A DNA stretch of 54,114 bases from Bradyrhizobium sp. (GCF_004799445.1 NZ_SSNA01000084.1:1-54114); one strand, 5' to 3'; counted from the stretch's first letter, positions 17,095 to 26,112 are shown. Numbers and translations: made by a program. The notes: generated by a model not told the origin, from the letters alone.

Positions 17095-17754
17095 TCATCG
17101 CGCGAGGGCGTTGCCGTTCAACGTATCGAACGTGCCGCCCTTCTTGCTGGCCGTGGCCACCGGGAGCGACGTCGCCGAACCCAGCACCTCGCTCAGGCTC
17201 GGACCTGTGGGTGCCTGCGTTTTCATCTGCTCGGCCACTGCACAGACCTTCTGCTGCATGGCCTCGGTGCCCTTGTGACCGCTCTTCAGCTGATCGCCGA
17301 TCTGCTGCGGAATCCCGCATTTGGTCGCATGGGTTTCGATGTATTTGATCATCTTGATCTCGGACTGGGCGAAGTTTCCGATCAGCTTGCAAGCCTCAGC
17401 CGGAGGGGCATGCCGGTCGCTGGCGGCCTTGATCAGCTTGCCGCGTTTCTCTGCCTCATCGCGCAACGGCATGAATCCGTTCATGCAGTCATCCGGGGGA
17501 CCCGCCTGGGTCGGAGGCGCGGCGAACGGTGAACTGGCAAAGGGAGTTGCGCCGGCAGCCGGAAACCCACCGGCCGCGGGGGCGGCGCCAAAGGAGGGCG
17601 CGGGCGCAGCGCCATTCACCGGCGGAAATGCCGGATCATTGGCCGCACCGGCCTTGCCCGGCAGCGGCGCCGGAAAGGCGCCTTGCGCAAAAGCCTGGCC
17701 GGCATGGAGCGTAACGATGGCCACGGCGAGTGGCACGATCAGGCGACGGATCAT
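17095..17754 (-). CDS. secreted Pro/Ala-rich hypothetical protein
   Basis: 219 residues from the ATG at 17754, preceded by GAGGG. A signal peptide (MIRRLIVPLAVAIVTLHAGQAFA) leads into a low-complexity Pro/Ala/Gly region (about 25-90). A globular part follows with four Cys (CMNGFMPLRDEAEKRGKLI, CKLIGNFAQSEIKMIKYIE, CGIPQQIG, KVCAVAEQ) that could form two disulfides in the periplasm. I do not recognise a characterised family. It lies upstream of ubiA on the same strand and diverges from rsmE. Confidence 0.8.
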   Translation of the reverse strand: MIRRLIVPLAVAIVTLHAGQAFAQGAFPAPLPGKAGAANDPAFPPVNGAAPAPSFGAAPAAGGFPAAGATPFASSPFAAPPTQAGPPDDCMNGFMPLRDEAEKRGKLIKAASDRHAPPAEACKLIGNFAQSEIKMIKYIETHATKCGIPQQIGDQLKSGHKGTEAMQQKVCAVAEQMKTQAPTGPSLSEVLGSATSLPVATASKKGGTFDTLNGNALAR

Positions 17755-17961
17755 CAAAGCTATTCCCTCAGGCAAGGTCCAAAGGCCCCTAGCGTCTTCC
17801 CGATAGAAGAGCGACTCCGAGGGTACATTTTACGATTCCTGCCAGTCCTTAACAACCCGTGGAATTGGGCAACAGCGCGGCGTTGGGCCGCGCCGGACGG
17901 CCGATAATGGCGTAAATTCTCATCCTTTGGGCTAAAAGGCCCCAGGATCGGAACCTTGCCC

Positions 17962-18723
17962 ATGCCCCAACTCGATTTTCGCAAGCCGCGGCTGTTTGTC
18001 GACGCCGCCCTGGCACCGGATGAAACCGTCACGCTCGCGCGTAGCCAGAGCAATTATCTCGGCAACGTGCTGCGGCTGTCCGCGGGCGAAACCATCCTGG
18101 TGTTCAATGGACGCGATGGCGAGTGGCAGGCTTCGATCGCCGGGGGCAAACGGCCCGATGGTCTGAAGATCGTCGCCCGGACCCGGCCGCAGGATCGCCT
18201 CCCTGACCTCGCTTACGTCTTCGCGCCGCTGAAACATGCCCGTCTCGACTACATGGTGCAGAAAGCGGTCGAGATGGGAGCATCGTCATTGCAGCCGGTT
18301 TTGACGCGCTTCACCCAGGTCTCGCGGGTTAACGGCGAACGGATGCGGGCCAATGTGATCGAGGCGGCCGAGCAATGCGGCATTTTGAGCATCGCCGGTG
18401 TCGCCGAGCCGGTGCCGCTCGATCGCTATCTGAGCGGACGCAACGGGCGGCGCCTGCTGGTCTTCTGCGACGAAGCCGCGGACGTCACAAATCCGCTGCA
18501 GGCGCTGCGAAGCGCGCAGGACGCCGCAGAGGGGATCGACATCCTGATCGGCCCCGAAGGCGGATTTGCCGAGGAGGAGCGCAGCCTCCTGCTGCGGCAG
18601 CCGCGAATTTTGCGGCTTTCGCTTGGACCGAGGATTCTGCGCGCCGACACCGCCGGCGTGGCGGCGCTGGCCCTGGTCCAGGCCGCGCTCGGGGACTGGA
18701 CTGCCGACGGCGTGCCCGGATAG
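17962..18723 (+). CDS. rsmE: 16S rRNA (uracil(1498)-N(3))-methyltransferase
   Basis: 253 residues from the ATG at 17962 (a TTG two codons upstream is possible). SPOUT-family enzyme that methylates U1498 of 16S rRNA with S-adenosylmethionine. The N-terminal PUA-like part includes RLFVDAALAPDETVTLARSQ. The SPOUT core has KHARLDYMVQKAVEMGASSLQPVLT, ERMRANVIEAAEQCG, LIGPEGGFAEEE and LGPRILRADTAGVAALAL, the knotted SAM site. It precedes hisZ by 149 bases. Confidence 0.96.
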   Translation: MPQLDFRKPRLFVDAALAPDETVTLARSQSNYLGNVLRLSAGETILVFNGRDGEWQASIAGGKRPDGLKIVARTRPQDRLPDLAYVFAPLKHARLDYMVQKAVEMGASSLQPVLTRFTQVSRVNGERMRANVIEAAEQCGILSIAGVAEPVPLDRYLSGRNGRRLLVFCDEAADVTNPLQALRSAQDAAEGIDILIGPEGGFAEEERSLLLRQPRILRLSLGPRILRADTAGVAALALVQAALGDWTADGVPG

Positions 18724-18756
18724 GTTCCGGCCTTAACCAATCCTCCTTGGCCCTTG

Positions 18757-18782
18757 TTAAGGCACTTGTATTAAGGCACTTG
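18757..18782 (+). promoter_or_regulatory. 12-bp tandem direct repeat upstream of hisZG
   Basis: TTAAGGCACTTG occurs at 18757-18768 and again at 18771-18782, a 14-base period, about 90 bases before hisZ. The inverse CCTTAA lies at 18731-18736. This could be a regulator-binding site or part of the promoter; no known motif was matched. Confidence 0.4.
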
Positions 18783-18872
18783 GCCGATCCCGGTCGAAAC
18801 CCCGCCCGGGCCGTGCTAAGGGGCTGCGCCGACTAGCCCTTTAATGCCGCTTTCGGGATATTGGACTTCGAG

Positions 18873-20048
18873 ATGACCCTGACCGCCGCCCCTCGTGCGA
18901 CCGGATCCGCCGCATGGGCGGAGGCGCTGCTGTTGTCGTTCGCGCAGGCCGGCTACACGCTGGCCGAACCGGCGATCCTGCAGCCTGCCGACCCGTTTCT
19001 CGACCTCTCGGGGGAGGACATCCGCAAGAGCCTTTATCTGACCACCGACGCCGGCGGCGAGGAACTGTGTCTGCGCCCCGATCTCACCATTCCGGTCGCC
19101 CGGGATTATCTCGCCTCCAGCAACGCGGGGCAGCCCGCCGGGTTCAGCTATCTCGGACCGGTGTTCCGCTATCGCGGCGGCCGGCCCAGCGAGTTCCTGC
19201 AGGCCGGCATCGAATCTTTCGGCCGGCTGGATCGCCCGGCGGCGGATGCGGAAATGCTGGCGCTGGCGCTGGAGGCCACGGCCGCGTTCGGCTTGACCGA
19301 GGTGGAGATTCGCACCGGCGATGTCGCACTGTTCATCGCGCTGATCGATGCCCTCGATCTCTATCCGGTCTGGCGGCGGCGGCTGATCAAGGATTTCAAC
19401 CGCAAGATCAGTCTGGAGCAGGATCTCGAGCGGTTGACGCTCGCAACCGGATCGACCCGCAACGAATATGAGGGCGTGCTCGCCGCGCTGGCCGGCTCCG
19501 ATCGCAAGGCGGCGCTGGCGCTGGTGACCGATCTGATGTCGATCGCCGGCACCACCAATGTCGGCGGCCGCTCGGTTTCGGAGATCGCCGATCGCTTCCT
19601 CGAACAGTCGACCCTGAAGGGCGGCGCCCTGCCGCGTGACGCCCTCGATCTGATCAAGCGGTTCCTCGCAATCTCGGGCGACCCCGACGATTCGATCGCG
19701 CGATTGCGCGCGCTCGCCACCGACGCAAAACTCGACCTCACCGCCGCGATCGATGCGTTCGAAAGCCGCGTCGGCTTCATGGCCGCGCGCGGCATCAATA
19801 CCGGTTCGACGCGCTTTTCGACTTCGTTCGGCCGCGGGCTGGACTATTACACCGGCTTCGAATTCGAGTTGCATGCCAGGGGCAGCGGCGTCGAGCCGCT
19901 GGTGGCGGGCGGCCGCTATGACGGGCTGATGACCCAGCTCGGCGCCAAAACCCCGATCCCCGCGGTCGGATTCTCGGTCTGGGTCGAGACCTTGACCCAG
20001 CTTGTCGGCAAGCCTGCCGCGAGCGGCATCGGCGGGAGCGCGTCATGA
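18873..20048 (+). CDS. hisZ: ATP phosphoribosyltransferase regulatory subunit
   Basis: 391 residues from the ATG at 18873; a TTG four codons earlier is possible. HisZ is a catalytically inactive paralogue of histidyl-tRNA synthetase that forms a complex with HisG in the first step of histidine biosynthesis. The class II aaRS-like fold shows [76 protein letters not shown] and AGGRYDGLM. It has no anticodon-binding domain, as expected for HisZ. The stop overlaps hisG in an ATGA, so the pair is translationally coupled. Confidence 0.94.
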   Translation: MTLTAAPRATGSAAWAEALLLSFAQAGYTLAEPAILQPADPFLDLSGEDIRKSLYLTTDAGGEELCLRPDLTIPVARDYLASSNAGQPAGFSYLGPVFRYRGGRPSEFLQAGIESFGRLDRPAADAEMLALALEATAAFGLTEVEIRTGDVALFIALIDALDLYPVWRRRLIKDFNRKISLEQDLERLTLATGSTRNEYEGVLAALAGSDRKAALALVTDLMSIAGTTNVGGRSVSEIADRFLEQSTLKGGALPRDALDLIKRFLAISGDPDDSIARLRALATDAKLDLTAAIDAFESRVGFMAARGINTGSTRFSTSFGRGLDYYTGFEFELHARGSGVEPLVAGGRYDGLMTQLGAKTPIPAVGFSVWVETLTQLVGKPAASGIGGSAS

Positions 20049-21022
20049 CGGCGCCATTCGTTCTCGCGGTTCCGTCAAAGGGGCGTTTGCAGGAAAATGC
20101 CGAGGCATTCTTCACGCGTGCCGGACTTGCGCTGGCAAAGCCGCGCGGCGCCCGCGACTATCGCGGCACCATCACGGGGCTCGACCATGTCGAGATCGCC
20201 TATCTCTCGGCGAGCGAGATCGCCTCGCAACTGGCGCGCGGCACCGTCCATCTCGGCGTCACCGGCGAGGACCTGGTGCGCGAAAGCATTGTCGACGCCG
20301 ACAGGCGCGTCTTGCTGATCGACAATCTCGGCTTTGGCAGTGCCAATGTCGTGGTTGCGGTCCCGCAGGCCTGGATCGATGTCCGGACCATGGCCGATCT
20401 CGACGACGTCACCACCGGCTTCCGCGCCCAGCATAACCGGCGGATGCGGGTGGCGACCAAATACATCAACCTGACCCGGACCTTCTTTGCCTCGCACGGC
20501 GTCGTCGACTACCGCATCGTCGAGAGCGCGGGTGCGACCGAAGGCGCGCCGGCGGTCGGCACCGCGGAGATGATCGTCGATATCACGACGACCGGCGCGA
20601 CCCTTGCCGCCAACGGCCTCAAGGTGCTCGACGACGGCGTGATCCTGCGCAGCCAGGCCAATCTGGTGGCCTCGCGCGACGCCGACTGGTCGAACGAGGC
20701 GCGCGAGGCCGCACGCGTGATCCTGGATCATATCGCCGCCCGTGCCCGCGCCAGCAAATACCGGGAAGTCCGCACCCGCTTTGCCGGGTGCGACGCGGCG
20801 CTATTGGCCGAGGCCCATAACCGCTTCGGCGTGGTGTCGCCGTTCGGCGGGCCGACCTCTTCGGGAATGGTGACGCTGCACTGCCCGCCGGCGCAGCTTT
20901 ACGCGCTCGGCAGCTTTCTTCGCGCCCGCGGCGCGGAGACGGTTTCGGTGGCGTCACTCGACTACGTGCTCGACCGCGACAATCCGCTGTTCGCCAGGCT
21001 CGAGGCATTCCTGCGGCGATAA
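20045..21022 (+). CDS. hisG: ATP phosphoribosyltransferase catalytic subunit
   Basis: 325 residues. HisG condenses ATP and PRPP to phosphoribosyl-ATP, committing carbon to histidine. Motifs are [73 protein letters not shown] and [16 protein letters not shown]. It is longer than the roughly 210-230 residues of many HisZ-dependent short-form HisG proteins, with about 100 extra C-terminal residues, yet it is coupled to hisZ. Regulation by histidine feedback is family knowledge, not visible here. Confidence 0.95.
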   Translation: MTAPFVLAVPSKGRLQENAEAFFTRAGLALAKPRGARDYRGTITGLDHVEIAYLSASEIASQLARGTVHLGVTGEDLVRESIVDADRRVLLIDNLGFGSANVVVAVPQAWIDVRTMADLDDVTTGFRAQHNRRMRVATKYINLTRTFFASHGVVDYRIVESAGATEGAPAVGTAEMIVDITTTGATLAANGLKVLDDGVILRSQANLVASRDADWSNEAREAARVILDHIAARARASKYREVRTRFAGCDAALLAEAHNRFGVVSPFGGPTSSGMVTLHCPPAQLYALGSFLRARGAETVSVASLDYVLDRDNPLFARLEAFLRR

Positions 21023-21106
21023 GACAAAGCGCCGCGGCCGGTCCCCGTGGCGACAATTCACCGCGATTGCCATATGCTGTTTTTTCGGATGGTTGGAAGC
21101 TGATCG

Positions 21107-22159
21107 ATGATGCTGGGTACGGATGTCTCGAGCCTGTCGACGACCGCGGCCAATGCTGCGGCGCAGGGGCTATCGATCGTGGTGCCCGTCTATAACGAGG
21201 CGGCCGGGCTTGCATTGCTGCACCAGCGGCTGGGCGGCCAGGCCAGCGCGCTGCGGGACCGATATGGCCTGGCGTGCGAGGTCGTCTATGTCGATGACGG
21301 CAGCAGCGACGCGACGCCAGCGATCGCGCGCGGACTTGCCGCCGACGCACTCGATGTTCAGGTAGTGTCGCTGTCGCGCAATTTCGGCAAGGAAGCAGCC
21401 CTGATGGCGGGACTGGACCATGCCCGGCGCGGTGCCGTCCTGTTCATGGACGGCGATGGTCAACATCCCCCTGACCTCGTCGAGAAGCTGGTCGGTCACT
21501 GGATCGATGACGGCTACGACGTGGTCTATACCGCCAAGGCCCATCGCGACAACGAACCGTTGCTGCGGCGGCTTGCCGTGCGCGGCTTCTACGCGCTGAT
21601 CAATTGGGGCGCACGACAGAAGATTCCGGAGGATGCCGGCGACTTTCGCCTGCTGTCGCCGCGCGCGGCGGCGGCCCTGCGGCAGCTCCCCGAGCGCAAT
21701 CGCTTTTTCAAGGGCCTGGCCAGCTGGATCGGCTTCCGCCAGGTCCGCGTCGACTATGAGCCCGCGGCCCGCGCGCACGGTATCACCACGTTCAGCGCCG
21801 GACGGCTGGTCGGGCTTTCGATCGAAGGGCTGACGTCGTTCTCGGTGGCGCCGCTGCGATTTGCCAGCCTGCTCGGGGTCCTGCTCGCAACAGGCGCCTT
21901 CCTGTTCGGTCTCTCGATCCTCTGGGAGACCTGGGTGGATGGAAAGTCGGTCCCCGGCTATCCCTCGCTGGTGGTCGGCCTGATGACCATTGGCGGCGTG
22001 CAGCTCATCATGATCGGCATCGTCGGCGAATATATCGGCAAGATCCTTTCAGAGCTGAAGGCGCGGCCGATCTATTTCGTCGCCGAGCACAGCGAGAAGC
22101 GCACCGAGGCGAAGGCAAAAGCCGATCTGGGAGCCGGCAAAAGGACCGCCGCCGAATGA
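21107..22159 (+). CDS. GT2 glycosyltransferase, polyprenyl-phosphate type (ArnC/GtrB/DPM1-like)
   Basis: 350 residues. The GT-A domain contains LSIVVPVYNEAAGLALL, VVYVDDGSSDATP, LSRNFGKEAALMAGLDHA and the DxD region FMDGDGQHPPDLVEKL, then EDAGDFRLLSP and RNRFFKGLASWIGFRQ. Two C-terminal membrane spans follow (LLGVLLATGAFLFGLSILWE and a second near MTIGGVQLIMIGIVGEYIG). Such enzymes transfer a sugar from a nucleotide donor to a polyprenyl phosphate on the inner leaflet. The deacetylase gene follows, so the two may act on one lipid-linked sugar (inference, in analogy to ArnC/ArnD). Confidence 0.88.
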   Translation: MMLGTDVSSLSTTAANAAAQGLSIVVPVYNEAAGLALLHQRLGGQASALRDRYGLACEVVYVDDGSSDATPAIARGLAADALDVQVVSLSRNFGKEAALMAGLDHARRGAVLFMDGDGQHPPDLVEKLVGHWIDDGYDVVYTAKAHRDNEPLLRRLAVRGFYALINWGARQKIPEDAGDFRLLSPRAAAALRQLPERNRFFKGLASWIGFRQVRVDYEPAARAHGITTFSAGRLVGLSIEGLTSFSVAPLRFASLLGVLLATGAFLFGLSILWETWVDGKSVPGYPSLVVGLMTIGGVQLIMIGIVGEYIGKILSELKARPIYFVAEHSEKRTEAKAKADLGAGKRTAAE

Positions 22160-22169
22160 ACGATGCCGC

Positions 22170-22334
22170 CCAGTGGTCCGATTCCAACATTCGCCTCCCG
22201 TCTGTGGGGCACCTAGCGAATGTTGGAATCCTCAGGACTACTGGCAAATCATAATTGCTGGTGGAGCTTTGGATTTGACGTTCGCATCGAGGAATCGCGG
22301 CAAATGGTAGCGAACGTCAAATCCGCGCCACCAG
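22170..22334. repeat. two tandem long hairpins around the deacetylase start codon
   Basis: Hairpin 1 has a perfect 15-bp stem, 22180-22194 with 22216-22230, extended with one mismatch by 22170-22179/22235-22244. Hairpin 2 has a perfect 15-bp stem, 22271-22285 with 22310-22324, extended by CTGGTGG/CCACCAG (22258-22264/22328-22334). The loop of hairpin 2 holds the GAGG ribosome-binding site and the ATG at 22304 of the next gene. Confidence 0.85.
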
Positions 22335-23161
22335 TGCGCCGCATTTGGTTGTGCGCCGATGATTACGGTATCAGTCCCGGCGTCAACCACGCCATTCGCG
22401 ACCTGATCGAGCGCGGCCGTCTCAATGCCACATCGGTCATGGTGGTCGGCCCGGCGATTGGCCGCGCCGAAGTGAGCGCGCTCAAAACCCTGGCTGCGAA
22501 CAGTCCGCGCTGCGCCATCGGCCTGCACGTCACCTTGACGGCGCCTTTCCGGCCGCTGACGATGCACTTCAGGCCGATCGACGGCGGCATGTTCCTGCCA
22601 TTTCCTGCCCTGCTGCGCGCCGGCCTGATGCGCAGGCTCGATCCCGAGCTCATCCACACCGAATTGATGGTGCAACTTTCGACCTTCGGCGAATTGTTCG
22701 GCCGAGCCCCGGACTTTGTCGACGGCCACCAGCATGCGCAGTTGTTTCCGGGCGTGCGTGACGCGTTTCTGGCGGCGGTAAATGAAGCTGCGCCAAACGC
22801 CTGGGTTCGCCAGGGCGGACGCAATCAACCTTTGACCCGGCGACTCGGCACGCCCAAGGCTTTGGTTCTCGACGTCCTGAGCGCGCAGTTTCGCCGCCGC
22901 GCCGCGCGCGCCAACATCGCATTCAACCCTGGATTCGCCGGCGCCTATGATTTTTCCGGACAGCCCGATTTCGGGGCCTTGATGCAACAATTTCTCGATG
23001 GTCTGCCCGATTCTGGCGTCATCATGTGTCACCCGGGGGTGGTGGATGATATCCTTGTCAGCCTCGATCCGCTGACGGTTCAGCGCGAACGCGAATACGC
23101 TTTTCTCGGCGGCGAGCATTTCCCGCCCCTGTTGGCCGCGAACAAGGTTACATTGGGCTGA
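22304..23161 (+). CDS. YdjC/ChbG/HpnK family carbohydrate deacetylase
   Basis: 285 residues from the ATG at 22304. Upstream frame to 22220 runs through repeat sequence and was rejected as the start. Motifs of the YdjC deacetylase family are IWLCADDYGISPGVNHAIRDL, GLHVTLTAPF, the metal-binding DGHQHAQLFPGVRDAFL and GVIMCHPG. The family includes ChbG (chitooligosaccharide deacetylation) and HpnK (hopanoid cluster). No signal peptide. It follows a polyprenyl-phosphate glycosyltransferase, so a lipid-linked or cell-surface amino sugar is a likely substrate (inference). Its start codon sits in the loop of a stable hairpin, which may control translation. Confidence 0.88.
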   Translation: MVANVKSAPPVRRIWLCADDYGISPGVNHAIRDLIERGRLNATSVMVVGPAIGRAEVSALKTLAANSPRCAIGLHVTLTAPFRPLTMHFRPIDGGMFLPFPALLRAGLMRRLDPELIHTELMVQLSTFGELFGRAPDFVDGHQHAQLFPGVRDAFLAAVNEAAPNAWVRQGGRNQPLTRRLGTPKALVLDVLSAQFRRRAARANIAFNPGFAGAYDFSGQPDFGALMQQFLDGLPDSGVIMCHPGVVDDILVSLDPLTVQREREYAFLGGEHFPPLLAANKVTLG

Positions 23162-23336
23162 AGCTCCCGGGAAAGCGCGGCGTATTTTCCGGCTTGCGAT
23201 CAAACATTTGCGCACATTTCGCGCGCTGGCGCCGGTGGCCCCTTGTCGCCTACGGAAATTTAATTCCCGACAGCACTACTTGCGACACAAAAGGCGCCTA
23301 CATCTGCCCCGCGCTGTGAGGCGAGGGAGAAGCTCC

Positions 23337-24116
23337 ATGACACCGCAAGAACGCCAATTGGTTGACGATCTTTTCGACCGGCTTTCAAAAATGGAGAGCG
23401 CGCCGCGCGATCCGGATGCCACTGCCACGATCGCGCAAGGCTTGCGTACCGCGCCCAGCGCGGTTTACGCGCTGGTGCAAACGGTTCTGGTCCAGGACGA
23501 GGCGCTCAGGCGCGCCAACAGCCGCATCCAGGAACTGGAGGCGGCAACCGCCCCCGCGCAGGATCGCGCCGGCGGATTTCTCGATTCGATGCGCGATACC
23601 ATTTTCGGACAAAATCAGTCGCGCGGCTCGGTGCCGAACGTCCGGCCTCCGGACATTGGCAGCCGTCCGGTGTGGAACAGCGGCCAGGTGATGCAGCAGG
23701 CGCAGTCTCCGGGACAGTATGATCAGGGTCCTTACGGGCAGCCCTACGGCGCACCGCAGGCGCCGATGGGCGGCGGCGGATCCTTTCTGGGAACGGCCGC
23801 AGCCGCCGCGGCCGGGGTAGTCGGTGGATCGCTGCTGCTCGGCAGCATCCGCTCGATGATGGGGGGCGGCCATCAAGCCTTCGGCAATATCCCGGCGACC
23901 GGTGACCGAGTCGCGAGCCAAAATCCGTGGACCGATCAATCCGGCAGCAGTCTCGCCCGCGACGCCGGAGTCAATGATATCGCCTCATCCGGCGATCGCG
24001 CCGATGACAGTTCGCGCACTGGGCTTTTTGATTCCGCCTCGAACGACGACGATCATGACGACATGGATCTCGATTCGGACGACTTCAGCGGTGACGGAGA
24101 CAGCGACCTCGCCTGA
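23337..24116 (+). CDS. DUF2076 domain-containing protein
   Basis: 259 residues from the ATG at 23337, with GAGGGAGAAG upstream. The N-terminus (MTPQERQLVDDLFDRLSKMES and LVQDEALRRANSRIQELE) is helical and matches the DUF2076 pattern. A Pro/Gly/Gln-rich middle follows, then SFLGTAAAAAAGVVGGSLLLGSIRSMM, a glycine-zipper-like hydrophobic segment. The acidic C-terminus is rich in Asp/Ser. Function unknown; the glycine-rich hydrophobic segment suggests membrane contact. It ends at a strong intrinsic terminator. Confidence 0.88.
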   Translation: MTPQERQLVDDLFDRLSKMESAPRDPDATATIAQGLRTAPSAVYALVQTVLVQDEALRRANSRIQELEAATAPAQDRAGGFLDSMRDTIFGQNQSRGSVPNVRPPDIGSRPVWNSGQVMQQAQSPGQYDQGPYGQPYGAPQAPMGGGGSFLGTAAAAAAGVVGGSLLLGSIRSMMGGGHQAFGNIPATGDRVASQNPWTDQSGSSLARDAGVNDIASSGDRADDSSRTGLFDSASNDDDHDDMDLDSDDFSGDGDSDLA

Positions 24117-24135
24117 GAGGCCCTTGGCCGCAACA

Positions 24136-24174
24136 AAGAACGGCCGTCCTCACCGGACGGCCGTTCTTCATTTT
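24136..24174 (+). terminator. intrinsic terminator after the DUF2076 gene
   Basis: Perfect 14-bp stem 24136-24149/24155-24168 (AAGAACGGCCGTCC) with a five-base loop, followed by CATTTTG. It lies between convergent genes and could act in both directions. Confidence 0.85.
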
Positions 24175-24188
24175 GATCCAGCCGTGGA

Positions 24189-24977
24189 TCAGATGACGAT
24201 GACCCGCGCGCCGACATTGACGCGGCCATAGAGGTCGATCACATCCTCGTTGCGCATCCGGATGCAGCCTGACGACACGTTGGTGCCGATGGTCCAGGGT
24301 TCGTTGGAGCCGTGAATGCGATAGAGCGAGGACCCGAGATACATCGCGCGGGCGCCGAGCGGATTTTGTGGACCGCCTTCCATGTGCCGCGGCAGATCAG
24401 GCCGCCGCACCAGCATTTCCGCAGGCGGCGTCCAGTCCGGCCATTCCTTCTTGGCGGAAATCTGCTTGACGCCCGACCAGGTGAAGCCGGGGCGGCCAAC
24501 GCCGATACCATAACGCATCGCCTTGCCGTTGCCCTGCACCAGGTACAGGAACTTGTTGGGCGTATCGACGACGATCGTGCCGGCGTTCTCCCTGCCGTCA
24601 TAGTCAACGAGCTGCTTCTCGAATTTCGGATCGAAAGCAGGATGCGCGGGTTCGCCCATTTCCGGCTGGCGCGCGGCTTGCTGCGGCTCCAGCGGACGCT
24701 GCGGTGGGAATGTCGGCTGCTGTTGATAGGGTTGCTGCCGATAGCGATCGCCTTGATTCTGGCCATCGCCGAACAGGAACTCGATGAAGCCGCCGCCCAT
24801 ATTGGCGCGTTCGGCCGAAGCCATTCGCATCGGCGCGGCAGGCCGCTCGGCGGATGGCGCGGCGTAGATCACGGTGGGTTCGGAGACAAACTCGGCCTCG
24901 TTCGCCACCGCCTGATGGAGGCCGGTGCTGAAAAAAGACGCGCCGGCAAGAAGTGCAAGATACTTTCTGTTGGACAT
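24189..24977 (-). CDS. L,D-transpeptidase (YkuD domain)
   Basis: 262 residues with a signal peptide (MSNRKYLALLAGASFFSTGLHQAVA). A Gln/Pro-rich linker (about 70-115) precedes the YkuD catalytic domain: TIVVDTPNKFLYLVQGNGKAMRYGIGVGR, PPAEMLVRRPDLP, GARAMYLGSSLYRIHGSNEPW and the active site VSSGCIRMRNEDVIDLY, with His222 and nucleophile Cys238. Such enzymes form 3-3 peptidoglycan cross-links or attach outer-membrane proteins to peptidoglycan in the periplasm. The gene is convergent with the DUF2076 gene and divergent from cheZ. Confidence 0.94.
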   Translation of the reverse strand: MSNRKYLALLAGASFFSTGLHQAVANEAEFVSEPTVIYAAPSAERPAAPMRMASAERANMGGGFIEFLFGDGQNQGDRYRQQPYQQQPTFPPQRPLEPQQAARQPEMGEPAHPAFDPKFEKQLVDYDGRENAGTIVVDTPNKFLYLVQGNGKAMRYGIGVGRPGFTWSGVKQISAKKEWPDWTPPAEMLVRRPDLPRHMEGGPQNPLGARAMYLGSSLYRIHGSNEPWTIGTNVSSGCIRMRNEDVIDLYGRVNVGARVIVI

Positions 24978-25273
24978 CGACGTACTCTGTACTGTTTCGT
25001 CGTGGGAGCGCCGGAGCGGCGCCTCTGCACACCACCAGCTAAGACCAGAACCGCATCGGTTTGGTAAACAGAACCGCCGTTTCGATTCACCACGTCGTCA
25101 ATTGCGCGCGGTTTTATCCGGTAGCGTTTATTTTCGGTGAACGCCGACAGCGCATGGTTAATCGTTGGTATGCGGCATTCGAGATGCGCTCCGCAATCGA
25201 TTCCGCCGTGAACTCCATGTTAAATCGAGTCTGCTTTAAACGCGATGAGTGAAGCTCAAGGACAAAGAATCTC
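24978..25273. other. divergent promoter region, L,D-transpeptidase / cheZ
   Basis: 296 bp without a supported gene. It becomes more AT-rich towards cheZ and ends with an AAGGA ribosome-binding site for cheZ. No confident promoter boxes were identified. Confidence 0.4.
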
Positions 25274-26050
25274 ATGCCGATACATCGCAGACGTTTTCGT
25301 GTCGAAGAAGCCATTGTCGGCGACATGCCGTCGCTGCCGGAGTTTGACGGCGAGGTCGGTCCCATGCACCACGAGATCATGAGCGAATTGCGCGCGATCC
25401 GGGCCCAGATGGCCGCCCCTGACCATGGCACGGCCACGGCATCCACTGCGATCGGCGTGTCCGTCAGCAACGAAGTCGCCGAGACCCAGGCGCTGCTGGA
25501 AACCTATCGCGCCCAGATCGAGCAATGCGAGAAACTCAAGGTCGAACTCGATCTCATCTACGATGCCATCACCCGGACCAAGCGCGAAATCGCGGTGCTG
25601 CACGGCAAGAGTTTCAACGGCGAGGAAATGGCCAAGGTCAACGGCGAACTCGGCGCCGTGGTCGGCGGCACCGAAGAAGCCACGCAGCAGATTCTGGAAG
25701 CCGCGGAAGCGATCGATAACGCGGCGACCGCCCTGAGCAGGGTGACCTCGCCGGATCAGCAAAAGCTGCTCAGCGAGGAAATCCAGGAACGCGTCGTTTC
25801 CATCTTCGAGGCCTGCAATTTCCAGGACCTGACCGGTCAGCGCATCAAAAAAGTGATGACCACGATGAAGTTCATCGAAAACCACATCACCGTCATGATG
25901 GATATCTGGGGCGGCGTCGACGCCATCAAATCGCACGCCCCCCCGGTCGTCGACGCCCGCGAGGGCGACGCCAAGCTTTTGAACGGTCCGAAGCTCGACG
26001 GCGACGACGGTCATGCTTCTCAGAACGACATCGACGCGTTGTTCGATTGA
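25274..26050 (+). CDS. cheZ: CheZ-type phosphatase of CheY-P
   Basis: 258 residues from the ATG at 25274 with AAGGA upstream. CheZ is a dimeric helical protein that dephosphorylates CheY-P and resets the flagellar switch. The long helical hairpin spans about 65-215, and the active-site segment IFEACNFQDLTGQRIKKVM carries Asp185 and Gln189, spaced as D143/Q147 in E. coli CheZ. The C-terminal peptide SQNDIDALFD, after an acidic linker, is the expected CheY-binding tail and resembles the FliM N-terminal CheY-binding peptide. No other chemotaxis gene is nearby. An intrinsic terminator follows. Confidence 0.92.
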   Translation: MPIHRRRFRVEEAIVGDMPSLPEFDGEVGPMHHEIMSELRAIRAQMAAPDHGTATASTAIGVSVSNEVAETQALLETYRAQIEQCEKLKVELDLIYDAITRTKREIAVLHGKSFNGEEMAKVNGELGAVVGGTEEATQQILEAAEAIDNAATALSRVTSPDQQKLLSEEIQERVVSIFEACNFQDLTGQRIKKVMTTMKFIENHITVMMDIWGGVDAIKSHAPPVVDAREGDAKLLNGPKLDGDDGHASQNDIDALFD

Positions 26051-26076
26051 CGACGGTTTTCCCTGGCCAGTAAGAC

Positions 26077-26108
26077 AAAACGCCGGCGCAAAGCCGGCGT
26101 TTTTGTTT
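26077..26108 (+). terminator. intrinsic terminator of cheZ
   Basis: An 11-bp stem, AAAACGCCGGC (26077-26087) with GCCGGCGTTTT (26093-26103), a five-base loop and a following GTTTT tract, 27 bases after the cheZ stop. Confidence 0.88.
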
Positions 26109-26112
26109 TCGC

